Origin: Saprospira grandis str. Lewin
Lineage (GTDB): Bacteria; Bacteroidota; Bacteroidia; Chitinophagales; Saprospiraceae
Direction: 5' to 3'
DNA length: 64,000 nucleotides
Assembly (NCBI RefSeq): GCF_000250635.1
Contig: NC_016940.1
Span: forward strand, 682,001-746,000
Part shown: positions 25,749 to 32,524 of the stretch, piece after piece
How positions within the stretch are numbered: the stretch's first letter is position 1
Layout of the letters: every line of letters begins with the position of its first letter
Made by a program: the position numbers and the translations under genes
The notes under the pieces: model-generated
The model's database searches: none
Seen by the model: only the letters and a program-made list of their open reading frames with translations
Told to the model about the DNA's origin: nothing

Positions 25749-25779
25749 CAAAGATAAACAACTTATCGAACTAGCTCAA
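25749..25779 (-). promoter_or_regulatory. Promoter of lpxB
   Basis: Minus strand: TTG at 25779-25777, 20-base spacer, then TATCTTTG at 25756-25749, an exact match to the Bacteroidota TTG/TAnnTTTG pattern. The -33 element overlaps the end of the ohrR gene. The predicted transcript has a leader of roughly 20 bases before the TTG start at 25723. Confidence 0.65.
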
Positions 25780-26211
25780 TTGTTCGATCAGCAACTCTAG
25801 GCCTTTTTTGAGTTCTTGCAGGTCTTCTAGCTGCAATTCACTTTTTTCTAGGCCCGCAATTAGTTGAGTAGGCACTTTTTGGCCCTCCTCTTTGAGCGCC
25901 TGCCCTTTCTCCGTCAGATGAATGCGCCATACTCGCTCATCTTGAGGGTCTTTTTGGCGCTGCAACCAACCCTCTTTTTCCATCCGCTTCATTAAGGGCG
26001 TGATGGTGTTGCTATTGAGCAAAAGGCGCTCTCGCAAGTCCTTCATGCTGCGGCCATCTTCCTCCCAAAGGAGCAAAAAGACCAAATATTGCGGATAACT
26101 AATGCCCAAAGGGGCCAACAAAGGCTGATAGGCCCGAATAATCAGGCGCGAGGCCGCATAAACCGGAAAGCAAAACTGTTGATCGAGCCGTAAAGGTATT
26201 TTTTTGTCCAT
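25771..26211 (-). CDS. ohrR: MarR-family regulator, OhrR-like
   Basis: MarR-type winged-helix repressor (146 aa from the ATG at 26211). The N-terminus LDQQFCFPVYAASRLIIRAY contains the single conserved Cys (residue 14) in the QLCF-like context of peroxide-sensing OhrR proteins, followed by YPQYLVFLLLWEEDGRS and the recognition segment SNTITPLMKRMEKEGWLQR. In the OhrR family, oxidation of this Cys by organic hydroperoxide releases DNA. It lies 71 bp downstream of ohr and probably shares its promoter, which carries two palindromic operators. Confidence 0.88.
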   Translation of the reverse strand: MDKKIPLRLDQQFCFPVYAASRLIIRAYQPLLAPLGISYPQYLVFLLLWEEDGRSMKDLRERLLLNSNTITPLMKRMEKEGWLQRQKDPQDERVWRIHLTEKGQALKEEGQKVPTQLIAGLEKSELQLEDLQELKKGLELLIEQLS

Positions 26212-26282
26212 AGATACAAATTTAAACAAAAAAGAGAGGACCAAAGATAGCCCTCTCCCTAGAAAGAATTAAAATTCTTGCC

Positions 26283-26696
26283 CTAATCTGCCAAGCTGAT
26301 GCTGCAATCTACATTCCCTCGAATGGCTCTAGAGTAAGGACAAACGGCATGGGCCGCCTCTAAAAGGGCCTGAGCTTGGGCTTTTTCTACGCCCTCAATT
26401 TTGGCCTCAATCGCCACTTTGAGGTCAAAACCGCCCTGCTGATTTTTAATCAACCCCACTTCCGCTCTGATTTCAGAAGTAATTTTGAGCTTTTGGGTTC
26501 GTGCCACCAAATTGAGCGCACTATCAAAACAAGCCGCATAACCGGCCGCAAATAATTGCTCGGGATTCGTGTGTTCGTCATTGGCTCCACCCAAAGCCTT
26601 GGGCATGCGTACCGATACGCTCAAAACGCCATCTTCTGTGGCTACTTCTCCATTTCGGCCTCCTTTGGCCTTGGCTGCTGTGCTGTAAATAAGCAT
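26283..26696 (-). CDS. ohr: Organic hydroperoxide resistance protein (Ohr/OsmC)
   Basis: Ohr-subfamily thiol peroxidase (137 aa). The two redox Cys are in AAGYAACFDSALNLVA and HAVCPYSRAIRGNVDC, and the start IYSTAAKAKGGRNGEVATEDG is typical. It reduces organic and fatty-acid hydroperoxides using lipoylated proteins. It is first in an ohr-ohrR unit with a TAnnTTTG promoter flanked by two inverted repeats. Confidence 0.95.
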   Translation of the reverse strand: MLIYSTAAKAKGGRNGEVATEDGVLSVSVRMPKALGGANDEHTNPEQLFAAGYAACFDSALNLVARTQKLKITSEIRAEVGLIKNQQGGFDLKVAIEAKIEGVEKAQAQALLEAAHAVCPYSRAIRGNVDCSISLAD

Positions 26697-26724
26697 AATT
26701 ATCTTGGTTTTTGGTGATTTTTAA

Positions 26725-26738
26725 TATCGCTTGCGATA
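26725..26738. promoter_or_regulatory. Operator 1 of ohr (TATCGC-TT-GCGATA)
   Basis: A perfect inverted repeat with 6-base arms and 2-base spacer, directly downstream of the ohr -7 element. It shares the TATCGC/GCGATA core with operator 2, whose centre is 35 bp away. It is the probable OhrR binding site. Confidence 0.7.
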
Positions 26739-26746
26739 CAAATATA
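26739..26746 (-). promoter_or_regulatory. -7 element of the ohr promoter
   Basis: TATATTTG on the minus strand matches TAnnTTTG. It lies exactly between the two operators and about 43 bases before the ohr ATG, so bound repressor would cover both sides of the polymerase contact. Confidence 0.6.
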
Positions 26747-26758
26747 GCTCAGGTTTTT

Positions 26759-26774
26759 ATATCGCAGGCGATAT
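26759..26774. promoter_or_regulatory. Operator 2 of ohr (ATATCGC-AG-GCGATAT)
   Basis: A perfect inverted repeat with 7-base arms around a 2-base spacer. It covers the expected -33 region of the ohr promoter. Confidence 0.7.
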
Positions 26775-26800
26775 TTATGCACTTTAAGTTTTTAGTAACG

Positions 26801-26997
26801 TTTTGGGGCTGCCCTGGCCTTTGGCCAGGTCGGGCTGTTTCGCAGCTCGCAGGTTTGCTCGGCCCTTCGTTTTTTTTCGCTTTGCTCAAAAAACTCGGTC
26901 TGGCCTTCGGCCACTGCTGTCCATCCCTCAGCCAGGCGGCTGCGCCGCCTCTAGACGCAGAACGCCCGCTGCTTGGGGCAGCGGGCGCTTTTGGACC
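26801..26997 (+). repeat. Dispersed intergenic element R10
   Basis: Upstream of ohr, beyond the operators. Hairpin 1 CCTGGCC-ttt-GGCCAGG, hairpin 2 GTTTTTT/AAAAAAC, hairpin 3 GGCC-ttc-GGCC, then closing GGCGGC/GCCGCC and GCCCGCTGC/GCAGCGGGC hairpins. Confidence 0.88.
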
Positions 26998-27021
26998 AAA
27001 TCAGCAGTAAATACAAAACTA

Positions 27022-27231
27022 CTAATCAGCACATTCTATCTTGCAATTACAGCCTCCTATATAATAGCTGGAATAGCTATAATCAGTAAATCCATTTTCA
27101 CATGTTTTGGCCACTTCACGACATTTCTTGCGATTGTAGTTGTCTACAACTACATGATTAGCAATAATGAAAACAGCTACACATAAGACGGCCAGCATTA
27201 TTTTTTGATAAAAGATAGGGATAAACTTCAT
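27022..27231 (-). CDS. Small Cys-rich membrane-anchored protein
   Basis: A 69-aa protein (71 aa if the ATG at 27237 is used): MKFIPIFYQ, a hydrophobic segment (IMLAVLCVAVFIIANHVVV), then a short exported domain with five Cys ending in GGCNCKIECAD. The Cys are likely disulphide-bonded or metal-binding. The open frame extends upstream into a dispersed repeat, but that part is repeat-derived and not a credible N-terminus. It lies alone between two inverted repeat copies. Family unknown. Confidence 0.5.
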   Translation of the reverse strand: MKFIPIFYQKIMLAVLCVAVFIIANHVVVDNYNRKKCREVAKTCENGFTDYSYSSYYIGGCNCKIECAD

Positions 27232-27275
27232 ATACATGGATTTTATTATTTGTTGAACGTTCAAGACAAAAACAA

Positions 27276-27484
27276 CCCTCTGGCTGAGGGATGGAAAGTG
27301 GGGCGGCGCAGCCGCAGACCCAGCCGCCTTCGGCGGCGCAGGGCCGAGCGAACAGCGAGCCACGACACAGCCCGACCCGGCCGATAATTCATGAGGGTTT
27401 TAACCCTCATTTTGTATAGCTTCGCAAAGCGATACCGCTTTGCGCTGGGTTTCAACCCGGCGGAAGGGGCAGCCCCAAAAAAAT
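27276..27484 (-). repeat. Dispersed element R11 with nested module 2
   Basis: Hairpins GCGGC/GCCGC and GCCGCC-ttc-GGCGGC, then module 2: ATGAGGGTT-tt-AACCCTCAT (27391-27410), CGCAAAGCG-atac-CGCTTTGCG (27423-27444) and GGGTT-tc-AACCC (27447-27458). It ends in GGCAGCCCC and A7, 2 bp before the stop of the membrane-protein gene. Confidence 0.88.
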
Positions 27485-27485
27485 A

Positions 27486-28295
27486 TTATTGTGCAATAAA
27501 ATGCTCGCTTAGATCTCCAGCATCTTCTATTTCTTCGTCCTCTTGACCAAATTTGAGGGCATCGGCTAAGATGACATATTGGGCCAGCATAACAACGGGT
27601 ATGGCCACCAACAAGCCGAAAAGCAAGACAATAGTGGCAAAAAATAGCAAGAGCAAAGAGATAAAGGCATAAAAAAACCAGTTCAGGAGATTTCCTTTCA
27701 TCAACTTTACGCTTGCTTTCATGGCCCCAATAACTCCTAAGTTGGAGAAAGTAATGATAGGGAGACCCAAGGACAAGGCTGCATAGCTCAAAAGGCTAGC
27801 AAGCGCTCCTAAAAAGAGCAAAACAAAGCCAAACAGACCAAAAGAAGGCATAAAAAAGTTTCCAGAAATAGCCATATCGAGCTCCGTACTCAAATTCTGG
27901 TTGATCAGAACAAAAATGAGCAGAGGCAAAAAAGGCAAAAGGAAAACTACACTAGTTAGTAAACTGACTCCTACTAATTTAAGCAGCTTTGGTCCAGCCA
28001 GAAAAAAATCGCTAAACTTCGGCTGTTCTTTTCGATAAATCTTATCGCCCATATAATAATAGCCTGCAACAAAAAAGGCATTAACAAAGAGGTCTAGTAT
28101 ATCTCCTAGGAGCTCAAAAGTCAGTTGGCCAATAATGGTAAGCAGAAGCTTAGCTAGCCCCCATAACAAGGTATAGCCAATAAAGTAAAAAAAGTAATCG
28201 CGGAGGAGTTCGTAAGATTTGTTAAGGATGTCGCCAGCGGAAAAGCGATAATTGTTCTGCACCGCCTGTTCTAAGCGGCGTTCAAAGTTGTTCAT
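27486..28295 (-). CDS. Polytopic membrane protein, paralogue A
   Basis: A 269-aa integral membrane protein with about six hydrophobic segments and a short acidic C-terminal tail ending in LSEHFIAQ. The N-terminus NNFERRLEQAVQNNYRFSAGDILNKSYE is clearly related to the gene at 28762-29574 (INFEDRLNQALEKGYDFSPSEVLSQAYE), and both end in similar -HF-(I/V)-(A/D)-Q tails. The two are tandem duplicates around an FKBP lipoprotein gene. Function unknown. Confidence 0.75.
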   Translation of the reverse strand: MNNFERRLEQAVQNNYRFSAGDILNKSYELLRDYFFYFIGYTLLWGLAKLLLTIIGQLTFELLGDILDLFVNAFFVAGYYYMGDKIYRKEQPKFSDFFLAGPKLLKLVGVSLLTSVVFLLPFLPLLIFVLINQNLSTELDMAISGNFFMPSFGLFGFVLLFLGALASLLSYAALSLGLPIITFSNLGVIGAMKASVKLMKGNLLNWFFYAFISLLLLFFATIVLLFGLLVAIPVVMLAQYVILADALKFGQEDEEIEDAGDLSEHFIAQ

Positions 28296-28316
28296 TGGTT
28301 TAGAGTTTAGAAAAAT

Positions 28317-28799
28317 TTAAAAATGCACATGCACCTCTTCCAAAGAGAGCTCAAAAGAGAGGATACTATGTCCAGGAATATCTGGAGCTAGGCCCTGCTC
28401 GCCATAAGCTAGGCGAGAGGGCAAAATAAATACAGCTTGGCTGCCCACATACATCTTTTGGCTAGCGAGCTGAAAGCCGGGGATGGTCCCAGAAAGGGGC
28501 AACATATCGGCAGCGCTGCTATCAAAGCTGTTGTAGAAAGTGGCCCCTTGCCAAATTTGGCCCTTATAGCGCAACTCTAGCGTAGAAGAAATATCGGGCT
28601 GATCTTTAAGGGTATCTGGCTCTTGCAAAAAGTAGAGGAAATAACCCGCTTCGGGATCTTCATAATAGTCGATTCCCGCCTGCTCTAAAAAGCTTCTGAT
28701 TTCGTTCCGCTCGTTGATCCAGCGTTCTTCGCTGGCCTTTTCGCAGGCGGCAAAAAGCAAACTACTGATCAACAAAGTGATCGCTAATATTTTGTTCAT
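28317..28799 (-). CDS. FKBP-type peptidyl-prolyl isomerase lipoprotein
   Basis: A 160-aa lipoprotein (lipobox LLFAAC) with an FKBP-like domain: STLELRYKGQIWQGATFYNSF, GTIPGFQLASQKMYVGSQAVFILPSRLAYGE and GHSILSFELSLEEV are the usual FKBP blocks. It probably catalyses prolyl isomerisation or acts as a chaperone in the periplasm or outer membrane. Its ATG lies 38 bp inside the 3' end of the upstream membrane-protein gene, so translation is likely coupled. Confidence 0.85.
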   Translation of the reverse strand: MNKILAITLLISSLLFAACEKASEERWINERNEIRSFLEQAGIDYYEDPEAGYFLYFLQEPDTLKDQPDISSTLELRYKGQIWQGATFYNSFDSSAADMLPLSGTIPGFQLASQKMYVGSQAVFILPSRLAYGEQGLAPDIPGHSILSFELSLEEVHVHF

Positions 28800-29574
28800 G
28801 ATCATCTTCTTTATACAATTGGAAAATCTTTTCCAAGACAACATAGTTTACCACCAGGCTTACAGGAACAGAAACCAGCAGGCCCACAAAAAGCAGCAAA
28901 GTGCCTAGAATATTGATGCCAATGATGAGGAAAAACAGCCCGACAAAAGTCAGGAAATTTTTCTGGACCAATTTGCGGCTAGCCTCTAGCGACTCCCAGA
29001 TGCCAAAATCTGCTATGGTTAAAATCACCTGACCTAGAGTATAAGAAAAGCTCAGGTAAAGCGTACCAAAAAAGCCTGCAATCAAAAGGCCAATGCTCAG
29101 GCCGCTCAGCTGGGGCATATAAAACTCGCCAGTTTGGGCGATCTCCTGCATCAGTTGAAACTCCGCTATAATATTATCTTGAAAAAAGAGGCTCGCTATA
29201 GCAGGCATGAGCGGCAAATAGATCAAAATCGTTAGCAAAAACTGATAGCCGATCAGCTTGCCAGCCTTTTTATGGCCATCCATAAAGAGATTGAAGGAAA
29301 AAGGCTGGCCTCTTCGGATAGCCTGGGCTGCATAATAATAGCCCGGCAACCAAAGGGCCGAAAAAAAGAGAGAGACCAGATTGTCTAGGCCCGGAGCAAT
29401 AGCACTGGCCAGACTAGAAGCGCTGCCGCTAACAATAAGGTAGATAATCATAAAGCCAATAAACTCTCCCATTTTGGCTTTAACGGTTTCATAGGCCTGA
29501 CTGAGGACCTCGGAGGGGGAAAAATCATAGCCTTTTTCTAAGGCCTGATTCAATCGATCTTCAAAGTTGATCAT
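28762..29574 (-). CDS. Polytopic membrane protein, paralogue B
   Basis: A 270-aa membrane protein with about six hydrophobic segments, homologous in layout and N-terminus to the gene at 27486-28295. Its 3' end overlaps the FKBP lipoprotein gene. The adenosine deaminase gene ends 12 bp upstream. The arrangement ada - membrane protein - FKBP - membrane protein looks like one operon. Function not recognised. Confidence 0.75.
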   Translation of the reverse strand: MINFEDRLNQALEKGYDFSPSEVLSQAYETVKAKMGEFIGFMIIYLIVSGSASSLASAIAPGLDNLVSLFFSALWLPGYYYAAQAIRRGQPFSFNLFMDGHKKAGKLIGYQFLLTILIYLPLMPAIASLFFQDNIIAEFQLMQEIAQTGEFYMPQLSGLSIGLLIAGFFGTLYLSFSYTLGQVILTIADFGIWESLEASRKLVQKNFLTFVGLFFLIIGINILGTLLLFVGLLVSVPVSLVVNYVVLEKIFQLYKEDDHEQNISDHFVDQ

Positions 29575-29586
29575 TGATGGTCAATT

Positions 29587-30882
29587 TTAATGGTTAATGG
29601 GGTTGATTTTACGGTCTTCAAAAGACAAGAACGCCTTTTTTAGTTCCTGCTCTAAATTTTCTTTTTCTTCCTCTGATAAAAAGCTATATCGAATACTATT
29701 AAAAGAGAGTTGTTTAAAGTCTTCATAGCTCAACTGGCTATTTTGGGCCAAAAGGCAATACTCCTGACTCAGGCTAGTAGCCAAAAGGGCGGGATCATCG
29801 CTAGCCAGTACAATAGGTACTTCTGCCGCTAAATAAGTAGAAAATGGATGTTGCTCGGCAGGAAGGCCCAAGATAAAGGCATTGCTCGTCAGCAGTAGCT
29901 CTAAGGGAATAGCTCGCTCTTTCATCATTTGCAAACAAGCGGCTGCATCCCTTTCTAGCGGCAAGCCCACCCCATGCCCAATGCGCTTAGCGCCGAGCTG
30001 GATCGCCTGCTCAATGGGGTTTTGGTAAGGGCGGCCGGCCAAAATATCGGGCCGAAGCTCTCCAGCATGTAGGGCCAAAGAAACGCTTGGAAATAGTTGT
30101 TTGAGGTATCGAAGCGCCTGCATTTGGCCCTCAAATTCTGCCTGAGAGAGCTCGGCATGTTCTGGCCCAACCAAATTGACAGCCAGCACCCAATCTGATT
30201 GTTGGGCCAACTGAAAGGCCAGATAAAGTTGGGCAAAAACCATGGGCAAGGGGTAGGTCCGCACCGCATACCATTGTAGACCAAGCTGAGCCTTGGGCCC
30301 TTCTAAGGCCTGATAATCGGCTTGCCAGCCCGCTATTTCGGCCAATACTTCTTGAATTAAGTCTTCTATTCCGTAGTGGAGCAGACTTTGGGTCCAGCCC
30401 TCAAAATTGGCGGGCTGGCTGCTCCAGCCTTGGGTCCAGCTCCAGAGCTCTTGCCGGGCTGCGGGGGCCTCAATGAGGGTTTCGACATACAGGATGTTTT
30501 CCGCTGCGGCCTGCTGGGCAATTTGGCCCAGCCAATAGCCCTCTTGGCCCTGAAAGATGGGGGCGATTTTCCCAAAGAAGTTGAAAAATTGCTGGGCACG
30601 CCCTTCCTTGCTGGCCCCTTTTATCGACCAGTTGGCGAGCATTTCGCTTTTATTGTAGCTATAGAGGGGCAAAAAACCAGGCTGGGCGCTGGCCGACAGC
30701 TGCCCCTCTGCATTGGCCCAAAAGCGGCCCCCTTTGGCCCAGATGGCCTCGGGCAAGAGTGCCCCCAAAGCATGATGATGAATGTCGCCTCCTTTCGGAA
30801 AGGCCTCGAAAAAAGCCGTTAAGGCCTTGGCCGAAGAGCGAATACTGGCAAAATACTGAGCCGTTTTGGAGCAAGTAGACAT
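29587..30882 (-). CDS. Adenosine deaminase-family metallohydrolase
   Basis: An amidohydrolase-fold deaminase of 431 aa. Zinc ligands and catalytic residues are visible: GGDIHHHALGALL near residues 31-43, LALHAGELRPD near 270-280, RIGHGVGLPLE near 298-308 and the SDDPAL-type motif (LASDDPALLATSL) near 358-370. It converts adenosine (or a related purine) to inosine; substrate is inferred from the family. It is longer at the N-terminus and in the middle than the classical 340-aa enzyme. It is the first gene of the membrane-protein/FKBP unit. Confidence 0.85.
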   Translation of the reverse strand: MSTCSKTAQYFASIRSSAKALTAFFEAFPKGGDIHHHALGALLPEAIWAKGGRFWANAEGQLSASAQPGFLPLYSYNKSEMLANWSIKGASKEGRAQQFFNFFGKIAPIFQGQEGYWLGQIAQQAAAENILYVETLIEAPAARQELWSWTQGWSSQPANFEGWTQSLLHYGIEDLIQEVLAEIAGWQADYQALEGPKAQLGLQWYAVRTYPLPMVFAQLYLAFQLAQQSDWVLAVNLVGPEHAELSQAEFEGQMQALRYLKQLFPSVSLALHAGELRPDILAGRPYQNPIEQAIQLGAKRIGHGVGLPLERDAAACLQMMKERAIPLELLLTSNAFILGLPAEQHPFSTYLAAEVPIVLASDDPALLATSLSQEYCLLAQNSQLSYEDFKQLSFNSIRYSFLSEEEKENLEQELKKAFLSFEDRKINPINH

Positions 30883-30946
30883 CTTTGTTCTTATTGTTTT
30901 AACCCTAGCTTAAGTTCATTTTGGCCCAAAATAATGAAAAAGCGTT

Positions 30947-30954
30947 TACCTTTG
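30947..30954 (+). promoter_or_regulatory. Candidate -7 element facing right
   Basis: TACCTTTG fits TAnnTTTG on the plus strand, with TTG 23 bases upstream (longer than usual). It would transcribe through the repeat at 30990-31157 into the thioesterase gene. Confidence 0.3.
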
Positions 30955-30989
30955 CCCCATATTTGGCCCCAAAGCAGGATTTTCTTGTG

Positions 30990-31157
30990 GCGAAGCCGCC
31001 GCAGCAACCTACAGTAAAAAGGGCCGAAGGCCCGCCGGCCTAGGGGCCTGAAAGGGTGCCGCGCAGCGGCAGACCCAGCCAGCTTGCTGGCGCAGGGCCG
31101 AGCAGACCTGCGAGCCCTGTAAGGGCCCGCAGCAGCTTGCTGCTGAGGCCCCAAAAC
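30990..31157 (-). repeat. Dispersed intergenic element R12
   Basis: Hairpins GGGCC/GGCCC, GCCGC/GCGGC, GCCAGC-tt-GCTGGC and GCAGCAGC/GCTGCTG. The A-end lies 39 bp from the thioesterase ATG. It fills most of the 313-bp gap; the rest holds only a possible TACCTTTG box. Confidence 0.85.
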
Positions 31158-31195
31158 CTCCTAAAACAGCATTTCAAAACTCTTTAGATTATAGC

Positions 31196-31714
31196 ATGAA
31201 AGCAAAAAAAGTAGCCGACTCGAAAACGGTCATGACCGAAATGATTATGCCCAACGACACCAACCCCATTCACAACCTGATGGGCGGCAACCTAATGCGA
31301 TGGATGGATGTGGCCGCTGGTATTTGTGCCGGCCGACATTGCGAGAGCTATGTGGTGACCGTGGCGGTGGACCATGTGTCTTTCCAAAAACCAATTCCCC
31401 TAGGCGATGTGATTACCCTACAATGTAGCGTAACTCGCGCTTTTTCTACCTCCGTAGAGGTCTATGTCGAGGTCTTTTCGGCCGATATTAAAGGCGGGAA
31501 TATGCGCCGCTGCAATGATGCCTATTTCACTTTTGTGGCCGTAGATGATGAGCGCAAACGCCCTCGGGAGGTCCCGCAGGTGCTTCCCCTAACTGCAGAA
31601 CAAGAAAAACGCTATGAGGAGGCCCTGCGCCGCCGAGAAATGCGCTTGCTGTTGGCCGGCAGAATTAAGGCCGAGGAAGCCACCCAGCTTCGCCAATTCC
31701 TTTTTGAAGATTAA
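31196..31714 (+). CDS. Acyl-CoA thioesterase, hotdog fold
   Basis: A 172-aa hotdog-fold thioesterase of the ACOT/YciA type: NPIHNLMGGNLMRWMDVAAGICAGRHC contains the helix with the conserved Asn/Asp, followed by VAVDHVSFQKPIPLGDVITLQ. The C-terminal helix region is charged and specific to this branch. It hydrolyses acyl-CoA to free acid and CoA. It stands alone between two dispersed repeats. Confidence 0.88.
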   Translation: MKAKKVADSKTVMTEMIMPNDTNPIHNLMGGNLMRWMDVAAGICAGRHCESYVVTVAVDHVSFQKPIPLGDVITLQCSVTRAFSTSVEVYVEVFSADIKGGNMRRCNDAYFTFVAVDDERKRPREVPQVLPLTAEQEKRYEEALRRREMRLLLAGRIKAEEATQLRQFLFED

Positions 31715-31742
31715 CCGATGAACAGCTACTTTTTGAGTGGCT

Positions 31743-31922
31743 GTTTTTTTTTGGGGCTGCCCACTCGCTTCGCTCGGGTCGGGCTATGCGGGGGCTCGCT
31801 GCTCGCTCGGCCCATCGCTTTTTTTCGCTGCGCTCAAAAAAGCTCGGTCTGGCCTGCGGCCACCCCCTACTATCCCTCAGCCGAGGCCCTTCGGGCCTGC
31901 AAAACCGTTTATTTGGACCAAG
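31743..31922 (+). repeat. Dispersed intergenic element R13
   Basis: T9GGGGCTGCC form, 28 bp after the thioesterase stop. Hairpin 2 GCTTTTTT/AAAAAAGC, hairpin 3 GGCC-tgc-GGCC, closing GGCCC-tt-GGGCC. Confidence 0.9.
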
Positions 31923-31925
31923 AAC

Positions 31926-32426
31926 TTACCAGTTCCCAAAGGCCTTATTAAAGACATCCTCAATAATTTGAGCATAAATCTCTTCTACCAACTGGCTCTC
32001 TACCGAAGAAATATCTACCTCGGCCGAAAAATCAGAAAAGCGGCTAAAGCTCTGCTCCCAGTTTTTGGCCTTATCCGTATTGTCTCTAAAGGCAATATTG
32101 AGCTTAATCGTTAGCCGCTGCAAACTCACCGTAGCCTCCGGCTGTGGAGCAATTGAGCTCACCTCATAACTAGTCACAGCCCCAGAAAACTGAATATCTC
32201 CCTTGTTAGGGCTAAAACTTAAGCGAGTGTCATTCATGACCCGCTCCTTAATTTGCTCAGAGAACTGCTGCCCCAAAGTAGGGGGCGCATTGCCTGCTGT
32301 CGTTTCAAATTGCTGGACCGAAAAGGTCTTTACCTCCTGACTGATATCCCAATCATTAAAACGGATGGTGCAATTGCTCACAAAAACTAAAGATAAAACG
32401 GATAAGAGCGCCCAAAACCTTGGCAT
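31926..32426 (-). CDS. lptE: LptE-family LPS-assembly lipoprotein
   Basis: A 166-aa lipoprotein with Cys at residue 19 (FVSNC). The sequence KTFSVQQFETTAGNAPPTLGQQFSEQIKERVMNDTRLSF matches the Bacteroidota LptE-like family, and the ending EEIYAQIIEDVFNKAFGNW is typical. In this family the protein assists LptD in inserting LPS into the outer membrane. It is divergent from icd; a TATTTTTG box at 32512-32505 on the minus strand could serve as its -7 element. Confidence 0.82.
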   Translation of the reverse strand: MPRFWALLSVLSLVFVSNCTIRFNDWDISQEVKTFSVQQFETTAGNAPPTLGQQFSEQIKERVMNDTRLSFSPNKGDIQFSGAVTSYEVSSIAPQPEATVSLQRLTIKLNIAFRDNTDKAKNWEQSFSRFSDFSAEVDISSVESQLVEEIYAQIIEDVFNKAFGNW

Positions 32427-32524
32427 ATTATGAATTTTAAACTAAATTGCGAAATCTATATATAGAGCAAGATAACCAATATACTATTGGATAATTACTT
32501 CACACAAAAATAAGAAAAACCTGC

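Noticed and set aside
27238-27363. N-terminal extension of the Cys-rich mini-protein
   Set aside because: Encoded by repeat R11; the ATG at 27231 or 27237 followed by a hydrophobic anchor is far more plausible.
31718-31951. Open frame across R13
   Set aside because: Same repeat-derived peptide as in R7; not a gene.
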